64,000 nt of DNA from positions 21,823 to 85,822 of the forward strand of contig NZ_CAKRDI010000013.1 in NCBI RefSeq assembly GCF_934309415.1, read 5' to 3'. Shown here piece by piece: positions 56,920 to 64,000 of this stretch. The notes under the pieces were generated by a model. The model made no database searches and was not told where the DNA came from. It saw only the letters and a list, made by a program, of their open reading frames with translations. Each line of letters opens with the position of its first letter. The first letter of the stretch is position 1. Origin of the DNA: an uncultured Mediterraneibacter sp. GTDB taxonomy: Bacteria; Bacillota; Clostridia; Lachnospirales; Lachnospiraceae. A program made the translations under genes and the position numbers.

Positions 56920-57079
56920 GAGCGTGTCTTAAAAATGCTTTCTGCAAGATATATGTCACAATTTGTGGGAGATTTTGTCTGAATGAGGGCGGCGTAGCGG
57001 GCTACGTCAACCGAACGAAGACAAAATATACCGCAAAGTGGGGCATGTAGATTGCAGGAATGATTTTTCAGACACGCTC
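56920..57079. mobile_element. Family B MITE, 160 bp, right of the subtilase gene
   Basis: GAGCGTGTCT...GACACGCTC with TA at 56918-56919 and 57080-57081; an extra partial end (CAGACACGCTCTAG) abuts its left side. Direct repeat of the 55700 copy. Confidence 0.87.
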
Positions 57080-57133
57080 TAATGTGACAGATATAGCAAA
57101 CAAATAAGAAATAATAAGTTATCCTCATTTCTT

Positions 57134-57166
57134 GTTACTGTTCACAGGTAACCTGCAAACAGTAAT
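57134..57166. mobile_element. Family A 33-bp repeat
   Basis: GTTACTGTTCACAGGTAACC...AACAGTAAT, followed by GTATC as in the long form. The flanks do not match each other, so it may be a truncated 143-bp copy. Confidence 0.7.
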
Positions 57167-57184
57167 GTATCAATCAAAAATTTA

Positions 57185-57213
57185 TTCACACATTTTCTTA
57201 CAGGGCATACTAT
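57185..57213 (+). promoter_or_regulatory. Promoter of the Cys/Gly-rich small protein gene
   Basis: TTCACA (57185-57190), 17-bp spacer, TACTAT (57208-57213). RBS GGAGG follows before the ATG at 57251. Confidence 0.55.
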
Positions 57214-57250
57214 AACATTGTAAATAAAACCTAACTGGAGGATTTAACTC

Positions 57251-57511
57251 ATGAGTGAATTAACAGCTACAAACTGTGGATGCGGATGTGACAATGGAAA
57301 TAACGGATGCGGAATGAATTCCTGCCTGTGGATCATTCTTCTTCTCTGCTGCTGTGGCGGATGGGGCAATGGATGTGGCAACGGCTGCGGGAACGGCTTC
57401 GAGAACAACAGCTGTCTGTGGATCATCCTTCTGCTCTGCTGCTGCGGTGGATGGGGCAACGGATGTGGAAATGGATGCGGAAATAACAACGGATGTGGAT
57501 GCGGCTGCTAA
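57251..57511 (+). CDS. Cys/Gly/Asn-rich small protein with tandem internal duplication
   Basis: 86 residues. After MSELTATNCGCGCDNGNN, a unit of about 28 residues is present twice: NSCLWIILLLCCCGG followed by WGNGCGNGCGN (about 23-50 and 53-80), ending GCGCGC. Each unit has a hydrophobic stretch (LWIILLL), a CCC triplet and Gly-Asn-Cys repeats. Strong RBS (TGGAGG), own promoter and terminator support a real gene. It resembles the chorion-class high-cysteine proteins annotated in Lachnospiraceae, of unknown function. No maturation enzyme is adjacent. A metal-binding, membrane-associated or cross-linked structural peptide are all possible. Confidence 0.8.
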   Translation: MSELTATNCGCGCDNGNNGCGMNSCLWIILLLCCCGGWGNGCGNGCGNGFENNSCLWIILLLCCCGGWGNGCGNGCGNNNGCGCGC

Positions 57512-57554
57512 TTTTTCTTCTGCTGAAAATTCAGAAACTTAAAGCACCAGACTT

Positions 57555-57593
57555 GTTACTGTCCACAGATAACCTGTAAACAGAAACAGTAAC
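57555..57593. repeat. Family A short copy with small insertion
   Basis: GTTACTGTCCACAGATAACC...AACAGTAAC, 39 bp because CAGAAA is inserted in the right arm. The flanks CCAGACTT and TCAGATTT agree at 6 of 8 positions, a decayed target duplication. Confidence 0.6.
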
Positions 57594-57647
57594 TCAGATT
57601 TACCTTTTCATGCTTTCTCTAAATTTAATATCTTCATATGATTCTAA

Positions 57648-57696
57648 AAAGAGTCCTGAGCTTCGGGAATTTCCCGGCTCCGGACTCTTTCTTTTA
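57648..57696. terminator. Terminator after the Cys-rich gene
   Basis: AAAGAGTCCTGAGC pairs with GGCTCCGGACTCTTT around a GGGAATTTCCC inner stem; T-rich on the plus side (CTTTCTTTT) and A-rich on the other, so bidirectional. Confidence 0.88.
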
Positions 57697-57738
57697 ATGA
57701 TTCAAATTATTTAAAACATTTCATTTCCATTTCGGCAT

Positions 57739-57933
57739 CTACTTTTCATTTGTTCTCCGGATCTCACAGGTACTTTCCTTCCATTTTCCATTCTGCTCCT
57801 GATTGAAATTTAAGTTTCCTTTTTCATTTCTCAGAAATTTTTCCTCTTCCAACGGATCAAGTCTTTTTTTCAGCATACATTGTTCATCGATCTCATATAC
57901 TGCATTACCATCAATAATCAGTTTTCTTGCCAT
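57739..57933 (-). CDS. Small hypothetical protein
   Basis: 64 residues: an N-terminal MARKLIIDGNAVYEIDEQC, then a charged helical tail rich in Glu, Lys, Arg and Asn. RBS AAGGAGCAGACAG before the ATG is strong, and similar sequence (AGGAGCAGACAG) precedes the divergent gene at 58100. Convergent with the Cys-rich gene across the shared terminator. Family not recognised. Confidence 0.6.
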   Translation of the reverse strand: MARKLIIDGNAVYEIDEQCMLKKRLDPLEEEKFLRNEKGNLNFNQEQNGKWKESTCEIRRTNEK

Positions 57934-58099
57934 AACTGTCTGCTCCTTTTATTTTCCTATATTTAAAGCTTCCTGTAATAATATAGTATGAACATTTTTT
58001 CAGACGGCTACGCAAAAAATTTAGATATCAATTTCCTGCATACACAATTTTCTTCCCGCATATATATTTACAACGCTACCTTCAGGAGCAGACAGATTC

Positions 58100-58975
58100 A
58101 TGAAGCAACCACCACCAATGACTCCTCTGGATGAACTGACTTCTTCCCCGGAGCTTCGTATGCTGAAACTTTTCCTGACATTTCTTCCCCATACCAGTCA
58201 GCACACTCTGGCAGTTTTCATAAAATTTCTGGAATTCCGTCAGGCATTGGAACTCTCTTTGCCCTGTTCTCCTCCGCTTGCCTCACAGGAGCTTTCAGGC
58301 TCTGCCGGTCTGTTCCCGGAAAATTTGCTTCAGAATCTCAGGCCTTACCTCACTCCACAGGAACAGCAGATCTTTGAAATGTTTGAAAATATCCAGAACA
58401 TGCTCTCTGTGATGGAATTATTCCGTGCTGCTGAACCGCCTGTTTCCGGCTTTTCTCCCAAAGCAACAGATGCAAGATCAACAGACTCTGCATCAACCAC
58501 GGAGCAATTTCAAAATAACAGTTTCTCCCAGACAGATCTTCTGATGAATCTGCTTTCTCCCGAGCAGCGTAGTAATTCCAAGTTATACAATGACCTCTTT
58601 TCTTCGTTATCCACGCCAGATCATAATCCACAAAATCAGTCTTCTGGCAGAGACTTTGAATCTACAAAACAGCCGTCCACTGCAGATTCTTCATCGACAG
58701 ATAATACTGAATCTTTTCACAACGATGAATATTTAAACATGCAAAGTAATACACTCAAAGAAGAGACTACCTCCCCTGTGGCCGCACCTTCCGCTCCACA
58801 GGATTCGCAGGTTTCTCATGCTTCACCACTTCCTTCAATCACTCTCACCTCACAGAAAGGAGACATTACACATGGAAAACTGGATGAATCATCCCGCAAT
58901 GAAACAGATCGATCCCGCCAAGCTGGAACTGATCAAACTGGCAGCCAGTCAGACGCAGGGGAAGAGCGGACGTGA
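58100..58975 (+). CDS. Hypothetical protein, low-complexity C-terminal half
   Basis: 291 residues. The first 130 are helical and moderately conserved-looking (ELRMLKLFLTFLPHTSQHTLAVFIKFLEFRQAL... LTPQEQQIFEMFENIQNMLSVMELF); the rest is Ser/Thr/Asn/Gln-rich and probably disordered. RBS CAGGAGCAGACAG. Its last 104 nt overlap the next gene in another frame. No known family recognised; the pair probably works together. Confidence 0.6.
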   Translation: MKQPPPMTPLDELTSSPELRMLKLFLTFLPHTSQHTLAVFIKFLEFRQALELSLPCSPPLASQELSGSAGLFPENLLQNLRPYLTPQEQQIFEMFENIQNMLSVMELFRAAEPPVSGFSPKATDARSTDSASTTEQFQNNSFSQTDLLMNLLSPEQRSNSKLYNDLFSSLSTPDHNPQNQSSGRDFESTKQPSTADSSSTDNTESFHNDEYLNMQSNTLKEETTSPVAAPSAPQDSQVSHASPLPSITLTSQKGDITHGKLDESSRNETDRSRQAGTDQTGSQSDAGEERT

Positions 58976-59156
58976 CCTTGCACCGATCATGCTTGCCCTG
59001 ATCACCAATGCCAACCGTCAGGGGATCCGTTTTTCCCCGGATGAAGTCTCACTGATCCTGGAATTATTCAAAGAGGGAAAATCAAAAGAAGAACAACTGC
59101 AGATTGACAAGACAATGGAAATGACAAAATCTGTATTTCGAAAGCATTTTTCCTGA
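58872..59156 (+). CDS. Small hypothetical helical protein overlapping the previous gene
   Basis: 94 residues from the ATG at 58872, with AAAGGAG at proper spacing inside the preceding gene. MENWMNHPAMKQIDPAKLELIKLAASQTQGKSGRDLAPIML... then GIRFSPDEVSLILELFKEGKSKEEQ: a compact helical protein. The reading frame is plus one relative to the upstream ORF, and composition shifts to this frame at the overlap, so both are likely translated. Family not recognised. Confidence 0.65.
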   Translation: MENWMNHPAMKQIDPAKLELIKLAASQTQGKSGRDLAPIMLALITNANRQGIRFSPDEVSLILELFKEGKSKEEQLQIDKTMEMTKSVFRKHFS

Positions 59157-59463
59157 AATTGTATTCTGTAAAATGTATATTACAGAATACAAAAAAACTG
59201 GCATAAGTTTTCTTCAACTGAAATATAACTGTAACAGACACTTCATTTTATAGCTGTTGATAACAGTTACAAAATGAAAGTTCCATTACTATACAGGGAC
59301 TTTATATCTCAGTATTAGAAAGCTTTGCCAGCTTTTCACATTATTTATATTCACAGATTTTCAGGGATAACGAATCGCTGCCATCCCATCTGGTACACGA
59401 GTTTACCCAGCATTCACGCTGCCAAAATAAAACGAATAGATTAATTTATTTATCAATTATTGA
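59157..59463. other. Gene-free stretch with two hairpins
   Basis: GTATTCTGTAA/TTACAGAATAC (about 59162-59191) is a strong hairpin but is followed by A-runs, so it would terminate poorly on the plus strand. A second stem, CATTTTATAGCTGTT/AACAGTTACAAAATG (about 59245-59278), has no T-run. No gene recognised. Confidence 0.45.
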
Positions 59464-59631
59464 TTAATTTCTTCCATATGGATAAACACATCTTCCACAC
59501 ATAGAATTTAAACCAAGAACGATGATTTCCTGATTCTCTTTAAAATAATTCACCAGTCTCTCTGCAAGACCTTTCTTTTCACTTGTATTTGCTTTTACAG
59601 ATTTATTATAACTAATTGCTGCTGTACTCAT
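59464..59631 (-). CDS. 55-aa peptide with Cys-rich C-terminus
   Basis: A short ORF with good expression signals: ATG at 59631 preceded by AGGTGAG, and a candidate promoter upstream (TTGTTA, 17 bp, TAGTAT). The peptide begins MSTAAISYNKSVKANTSEK, has an amphipathic segment GLAERLVNYFKENQEIIVLG and ends LNSMCGRCVYPYGRN. The leader-plus-short-core look, with CxxC near the end, resembles secreted or modified peptide precursors, but no processing enzyme, transporter or Agr gene is nearby. A small zinc-binding or regulatory protein is equally possible. Not a family I recognise. Confidence 0.6.
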   Translation of the reverse strand: MSTAAISYNKSVKANTSEKKGLAERLVNYFKENQEIIVLGLNSMCGRCVYPYGRN

Positions 59632-60015
59632 ATATTCTCACCTACGCAAGTTGCGTTTCCCTTTCTTTTTGTCTTTCATTTCTTAACCGAGTACATACTA
59701 ACATTATTTCGTCATTTTAACAAGAGTTTTTCTCTTTTTATTTTTTATACATCAAGGAGTAATACTTGATTTTTATACATTTTGTATGTTTTATATCTTA
59801 TTTTTTCGTATTTTCGCTCCTTGTTTTGTTTATTTTTTCATTGTATAGCATTTTATAGTTTGCATTACTTTTATTAATTTTAACCGATTCGAATGCTTTT
59901 AAAAGACTTTTTTCTCCATCCCGCAAATTCAAAGCCTTTTTATATCTGCGTTGCACTCTGTAAACTTTCATTATTACTTATTACCATTCAGATCCTAGAG
60001 CGTGTCTCGTTCCTT
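59632..60015. other. AT-rich gene-free stretch upstream of the 55-aa gene
   Basis: Holds a small CGCAA/TTGCG hairpin next to the RBS of the 55-aa gene, a TCAAG...CTTGA palindrome (about 59752-59770) and, at 59996-60010, a solo family B end (TAGAGCGTGTCTCG). No coding potential I would defend. Confidence 0.4.
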
Positions 60016-60495
60016 TTAAAATCCTTCTTTTCTTCTCTGCACCCGCATCTCGCGGCGCTTTTCCGCTGCCTGCCATTCAGCTTTCTGCTCTTCTCCTTCA
60101 ATTTTCAATCTCGGGATTCGCATCGGTTTGTCATTTTCATCCAATCCTACCATCGTAAAATATGCTCTGTTGATCGGATAACGCATTCCATTTTCCATAT
60201 GTTCTACATAAGTATCCACGCGAACTTCCATCGAAGAGTTTGCCACATAAGTCGCCTTTCCGATAATCACAACCATCTCTCCCTGATATGCGCCGTGAAT
60301 AAATCTCAGATTATCTACAGATGCTGTGATTACATTTCCTTTAATATGACGCTTTGCTACCAGACCTGCTACCTCATCCAGCCATTGCATCAACTGACCA
60401 CCAAACAGTCTTCCGGCCGCATTCATATGATTCGGACGTACCATATGCACTGTCTCAACTCTTGAATCTTCCACTGTTCTTGTAATCTCTTCCAT
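60016..60495 (-). CDS. Acyl-CoA thioesterase, hotdog fold (YciA/BACH-like)
   Basis: 159 residues from the ATG at 60495 with CGGAGG upstream (ten earlier codons excluded). MVRPNHMNAAGRLFGGQLMQWLDEVAG is the hotdog signature with the catalytic Asn/Asp region; ASVDNLRFIHGAYQGEMV follows. Hydrolyses acyl-CoA to free acid and CoA; chain-length preference unknown. Ends in a basic tail (EKRREMRVQRRKEGF). Confidence 0.9.
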   Translation of the reverse strand: MEEITRTVEDSRVETVHMVRPNHMNAAGRLFGGQLMQWLDEVAGLVAKRHIKGNVITASVDNLRFIHGAYQGEMVVIIGKATYVANSSMEVRVDTYVEHMENGMRYPINRAYFTMVGLDENDKPMRIPRLKIEGEEQKAEWQAAEKRREMRVQRRKEGF

Positions 60496-60604
60496 TTTTA
60501 CTTTCCTCCGTATTTTATTTACCATTACTACTTTCTTATTCTTTTTTAAATTGTAGCACGTTCTATGGAAATAACCAGTGATTCAGGCGTTGTTCCTGAT
60601 TACG

Positions 60605-60783
60605 CACACTCTAGAATGTGTCTTCTCTTCGTTTCGCTCGGCACAAAGTCATTATCCACCGGACAATGTGCGCCCTCGCGGAGTGTTTTTATATATTAGA
60701 GAAAAACACTTTCCTAATATATAAAAATGGAGTGACTGCATCCTCTATACTACAGTCACTCCTTGAGTACCTCACACTCTAAT
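60605..60783. repeat. Hairpin cluster with family B-like ends; includes a terminator
   Basis: Begins CACACTCTAGAATGTGTCT and ends CTCACACTCTA, both like family B termini. Inside are two strong hairpins, TTTTTATATATTAG/CTAATATATAAAAA (60687-60728) and GGAGTGACTG/CAGTCACTCC (60729-60764). The second, followed on the minus strand by ATTTTTATATA, would terminate the amidohydrolase gene. The interior is unlike the 160-bp elements. Confidence 0.5.
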
Positions 60784-60801
60784 ACATCATTTTATAATAC
60801 T

Positions 60802-62421
60802 TCACAATGCTCTTTCTGCCGTTTTCCGTTCATATACCGGCTTTCCTCCCAGAATCGTCAGATCTACTTTTGTCGTCTTGATCTCTTCCGGGTCAATCTG
60901 GTAAATATCCCGCTCCAGCACAACAAAATCAGCATTTTTTCCAACCTCGATCGTACCATTCTCATCCTCAGTATAAGAAGCATACGCTGCATTCTTCGTA
61001 AACAGCTTCACAGCCTCATCTACAGACATCTTCTCAGACGGGATCCATCCTTCCTCGGGCTGGCCTTGAATGTTTCTTCTTGTTACCGCAAAATAAATAT
61101 TTTCCATGGCATCAAAACTGACAACCGGCGCATCCGAACCTCCGGATGTATGAATTCCAAGATCCAGCATGCTCTTCCATGCATAAATTTTATCCATACG
61201 CTCCGATCCGATGGCCGGCTCCACTGTGTTCATGTCAAGATCAATAAATACTGGCTGAATGTAAGCCAGGATATCCTGCTGCTTCATTGCTTCCAGAATC
61301 CGCTGATTTGTAATCTGACAATGAACGATTCCATGTCGGTTCTTTGGATTCTTCTCACGGTACGGTGATTTTTCCACTGCTTCGATCACCATATCCATCG
61401 CACGGTCTCCGATACAATGTACCGCCGCCTGCATCTGATGCTGATCAAAAAAGGCAAAAAGATCATCCAGTTCTTCCTGTGTAAATGTAATGATTCCTCT
61501 GTTCTGTGGATCGTCCGTATACGGCTCATTCATCGCCGCTGTTCTTGCACCAAGAGAACCATCCTGAAGCAACTTCATTGGTCCGATCGTAAAATGATTT
61601 CCGCGCTGACCAGTACGGAATCCCTCTTCAATAAATGCTTTCGCATCTTCCGCACGTTCAAACAGACACTGCTCATAATGCCTGATATTCAGCTCTCCCC
61701 TTGCATCCAATGCCTGATAAGAATCCATGATCCTTCTCCAGTTCTTGCCCGGAAGAGACGCAAGATCATCTGACTGAACTCCTGTAAATCCACATTCATT
61801 CAACTTCTTTGCACTGTAAGTGATATATCCTTCTACTTCTTCCTGTGACGGTGCCTCAAGCACAGAAGAATAAAACTGCACTGCATTCTCTTTCAGAAGC
61901 CCCGTCTGAAAATCTACCTCTTTCGCGATTTCATCAAACTGTTCAATCTTTTTCAACCGCTCGAGTCCGCAGCTGTTACAGACCGCAACATGTCCACATA
62001 CCCTGACCATGATAATCGGAATCTCCGTTGACAGTGCGTCCAGCTCCTCTTTCAGCGGATACCTCGGAGTTTCAAAATGTTCCTCATTCCATCCGCGGCA
62101 GTAAAGCCAGGTTAACTGTTTTCCTGCTGATTCATCCAGTTTTTTCTTTGCCGTATCCAGCATCTCTTCTACACTTCTGCAGTCAAATAATTTTACTGAT
62201 TTTTCTACAAATGCATAATGAAGCATATGCAGATGTGTATCCACGAAACCCGGGAGAAGAAGTCTTCCCTGCAGATCTGTCCGATCCTCACAGAAGATTC
62301 TTTCCGCTTCCTGACCTGTTCCTATAAAAGTGATTTTCCCATTTTCAATTCCAACTGCCTGTGCAACAGTATTCTGATCATCCAGTGTCCGGATGCATCC
62401 ATTAAAAAAAATCTTATCCAC
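60802..62421 (-). CDS. Amidohydrolase (YtcJ-like)
   Basis: 539 residues, metal-dependent amidohydrolase-superfamily barrel of the Amidohydro_3 group. Metal His pair in FVDTHLHMLHYA, then VHCIGDRAMD, HCQITN and the C-terminal HTSGGSDAPV with the catalytic Asp. Start is GTG at 62421 with AAAGGATG at good spacing. No signal peptide, so cytoplasmic. Substrate unknown; YtcJ-like enzymes hydrolyse N-substituted amides or formamides. It lies 58 bp from the alanine symporter gene on the same strand, probably one operon. Confidence 0.88.
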   Translation of the reverse strand: MDKIFFNGCIRTLDDQNTVAQAVGIENGKITFIGTGQEAERIFCEDRTDLQGRLLLPGFVDTHLHMLHYAFVEKSVKLFDCRSVEEMLDTAKKKLDESAGKQLTWLYCRGWNEEHFETPRYPLKEELDALSTEIPIIMVRVCGHVAVCNSCGLERLKKIEQFDEIAKEVDFQTGLLKENAVQFYSSVLEAPSQEEVEGYITYSAKKLNECGFTGVQSDDLASLPGKNWRRIMDSYQALDARGELNIRHYEQCLFERAEDAKAFIEEGFRTGQRGNHFTIGPMKLLQDGSLGARTAAMNEPYTDDPQNRGIITFTQEELDDLFAFFDQHQMQAAVHCIGDRAMDMVIEAVEKSPYREKNPKNRHGIVHCQITNQRILEAMKQQDILAYIQPVFIDLDMNTVEPAIGSERMDKIYAWKSMLDLGIHTSGGSDAPVVSFDAMENIYFAVTRRNIQGQPEEGWIPSEKMSVDEAVKLFTKNAAYASYTEDENGTIEVGKNADFVVLERDIYQIDPEEIKTTKVDLTILGGKPVYERKTAERAL

Positions 62422-62479
62422 TGCTTCTCATCCTTTAACTCTAAGTCTGTATTATCTGTTTCTGCAACTGATCGGACTT

Positions 62480-63916
62480 CTATTTCTTATCCTCATAAAA
62501 GAGCGGCATATTCTCATCCACTTCCCCTTCTCCGAGATAACGTGCTTTATAGTCTTTCAACAGTTTGATAAATGTACCACTCAGAAGGAACAGAGTTGCT
62601 ACATTTACAAAGGTCGGGAACACAGTTGTAAAATCTGCGATCACCCATAACTGTGCCGGTGTTCCATTTCCATAGATTGTCAGAATCGTTACAAGCATCC
62701 CCCACAGCGGTGTTCCAAGTACAAACACTTTTTCTGCAATCTTAAGGATCTTTTCATTTCCTTTCAGCCAGTGCTTCAGAATGACACTATAATAGGTAAA
62801 CCATCCTGTAGATGTTGTAAGTCCGAACAGGAAGATACTAATGGCGATCAGTGCTCTCGCAAAAGATCCCATACCAGACTCAAATGCGGTCAGTGTCAGT
62901 TCTGATCCCTGCAGACCGGAATTCCAGTATCCTGTTACGATAACTACAAGACCTGTCATAGAACATACAACAATTGTATCTGCAAATACTTCGAAAGCTC
63001 CCATAACCCCCTGTTTCACCGGGTGATCTGTCTTTGCAGAGGCATGGATCATCGGAGAAGTTCCCCATCCAGCTTCGTTACTGTATACAGAGCGTGCAAA
63101 TCCAAGACGCATTGCTGTGGCCACTCCTGCTCCCATGAAACCACCAACTGCTGCCTGAGCTGTGAATGCACCTTTGAAGATCATCATAAATGCTTCCGGA
63201 AGTCTGTCAAAATTCATTACAAGAATTGCCAGCGATCCAACAATATACAGCAGGCACATTACCGGTGTCAGGTAAGAAGAGATCACGCCGACCTTCTTTA
63301 CTCCACCGATGATCACAAGATAAATCGCTACAACATACAGCACTGACGGAACAATGTATGGCAGATGGAAGGTACTTCCTACTGCCTCAGATACAGTAAA
63401 GTTCTGAAGTGTGATGAACCATGTCATGAAGATACATCCGCCGAATAACACAGCAAAGAGCTTCCAGAATGGAAGTTTCTTCTCCTCACCAAGTCCCTTC
63501 TGCATATAATATGTAGGTCCCCCAAGATATTCTCCGTTTGGCTGTTTCTCTCTGTAGTAAACCGCCAGTGTAACTTCTGCCATTTTAATGACCATTGCCA
63601 GAAGTGCTGCGATCCACAGCCAGAACAGTGCTCCCGGTCCTCCTGTCGCGATTGCAGTCGCAACACCAGACATATTCGATACTCCAACGGTACCTCCGAT
63701 CGCAACAGAAATCGCCTGGAACGGTGTCAGGCTCTTTCCGTCATCCCCACCTTCTTCTCTTCGTTCCTTACTGAACATATTCTTTACAATATGTCCGAAA
63801 TGGCGGAACTGGAAGAATCCTGACCGAATGGTCAGATAAATCCCCGTTGCCAGAATTGTGATCAGCAATGGAAGTCCCCACATCCAGTTGGTCAGATTTT
63901 CAAATAAACTAAACAT
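62480..63916 (-). CDS. Sodium:alanine symporter family protein (AGCS)
   Basis: 478 residues with about eleven membrane helices. AGCS signatures: FQAISVAIGGTVGVSNMSGVATAIATGGPGALFWLW and SNEAGWGTSPMIHASAKTDHPVKQG. Imports alanine or glycine with Na+. AGGAGG RBS. A TAGTC-TTGATT-GACTA dyad lies about 25 bp upstream of the RBS. First gene before the amidohydrolase, suggesting that it imports an amino acid or amide related to that enzyme's chemistry. Confidence 0.94.
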   Translation of the reverse strand: MFSLFENLTNWMWGLPLLITILATGIYLTIRSGFFQFRHFGHIVKNMFSKERREEGGDDGKSLTPFQAISVAIGGTVGVSNMSGVATAIATGGPGALFWLWIAALLAMVIKMAEVTLAVYYREKQPNGEYLGGPTYYMQKGLGEEKKLPFWKLFAVLFGGCIFMTWFITLQNFTVSEAVGSTFHLPYIVPSVLYVVAIYLVIIGGVKKVGVISSYLTPVMCLLYIVGSLAILVMNFDRLPEAFMMIFKGAFTAQAAVGGFMGAGVATAMRLGFARSVYSNEAGWGTSPMIHASAKTDHPVKQGVMGAFEVFADTIVVCSMTGLVVIVTGYWNSGLQGSELTLTAFESGMGSFARALIAISIFLFGLTTSTGWFTYYSVILKHWLKGNEKILKIAEKVFVLGTPLWGMLVTILTIYGNGTPAQLWVIADFTTVFPTFVNVATLFLLSGTFIKLLKDYKARYLGEGEVDENMPLFYEDKK

Positions 63917-64000
63917 CCTCTCAACCTCCTAGTATAATAATGGTGTAGTCAATCAAGACTACTTGGTTAATAAGTTTCTATAAATCAGATGACAGAAGAA

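Noticed and set aside
59162..59191. Terminator for the 94-aa gene at 58872.
   Set aside because: The hairpin is strong but is followed by A residues rather than T on the coding strand.
57251..59631. RiPP biosynthetic cluster around the Cys-rich and 55-aa peptides.
   Set aside because: No radical SAM, LanM/LanB, YcaO, protease-transporter or Agr-type gene lies nearby; only the small peptides themselves are present.

Overview
The window reads as chromosomal DNA of a gut Lachnospiraceae-type Firmicute (Dorea / Mediterraneibacter / Coprococcus-like). This rests on moderately low GC by eye, strong AGGAGG-type ribosome-binding sites, many LysR regulators, a choloylglycine hydrolase, a xylulose/fructose-phosphate phosphoketolase, an Rpn-type nuclease, and the conserved ylxM-ffh-rpsP-khpA-rimM-trmD-rplS-lepB-rbgA-rnhB-yraN block. 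The genus is inferred, not proven.

Layout. 1-4.7 kb: phosphoketolase, a LysR regulator and a bile-salt-hydrolase-type enzyme. 4.8-9.3 kb: a SAM methyltransferase with a long acidic N-terminus, then a LysR gene divergent from a decayed SstT-type serine-transporter gene followed by the two L-serine dehydratase subunits. 9.4-18 kb: an HD hydrolase, a MerR regulator next to a diaminopentanoate-dehydrogenase-like oxidoreductase and an aldo/keto reductase, an SdpI-like membrane protein, a MATE exporter, and a LysR/methionine-synthase-like pair. 18-30.6 kb: CorA, polyphosphate kinase, a HAD hydrolase, LysR, glutamate 5-kinase, an aromatic-acid-exporter-like protein, GntR, and an Old-Yellow-Enzyme/FAD fusion with its LysR. 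30.6-44.1 kb: an Rpn nuclease gene, then a large minus-strand glycoside operon: EIIA, LicT antiterminator, EIIBC, alpha/beta hydrolase, two DUF4038/GH140-like proteins, GH1 and a GH106-like protein. It starts at a near-consensus promoter and carries two candidate LicT RNA switches. 44.5-55.6 kb: tRNA-Thr, MscS, PgeF and the ribosome/secretion block. 55.6-64 kb: a subtilase between two copies of a repeat, a tandemly duplicated Cys/Gly-rich small protein, small unknown genes, a thioesterase, an amidohydrolase and an alanine/Na+ symporter.

Two families of non-coding mobile repeats run through the intergenic spaces. Family A exists as 143-bp and 33-bp palindromic forms ending GTTACTG...CAGTAAC, and four copies are flanked by perfect 8-bp target duplications. 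Family B has four copies of exactly 160 bp (and an 85-bp deletion form) ending GAGTGTGTCT...AGACACACTC and flanked by TA, as expected for mariner/IS630-type MITEs. Many family A copies lie within a few tens of bases of the 3' ends of minus-strand genes.

The points most worth following are these repeat families, the twice-attenuated plant-glycoside operon, a signal-peptidase paralogue that has lost both catalytic residues, a TrmD with an acidic insertion of about 80 residues, the duplicated Cys-rich peptide, and an unrecognised 55-aa peptide gene.
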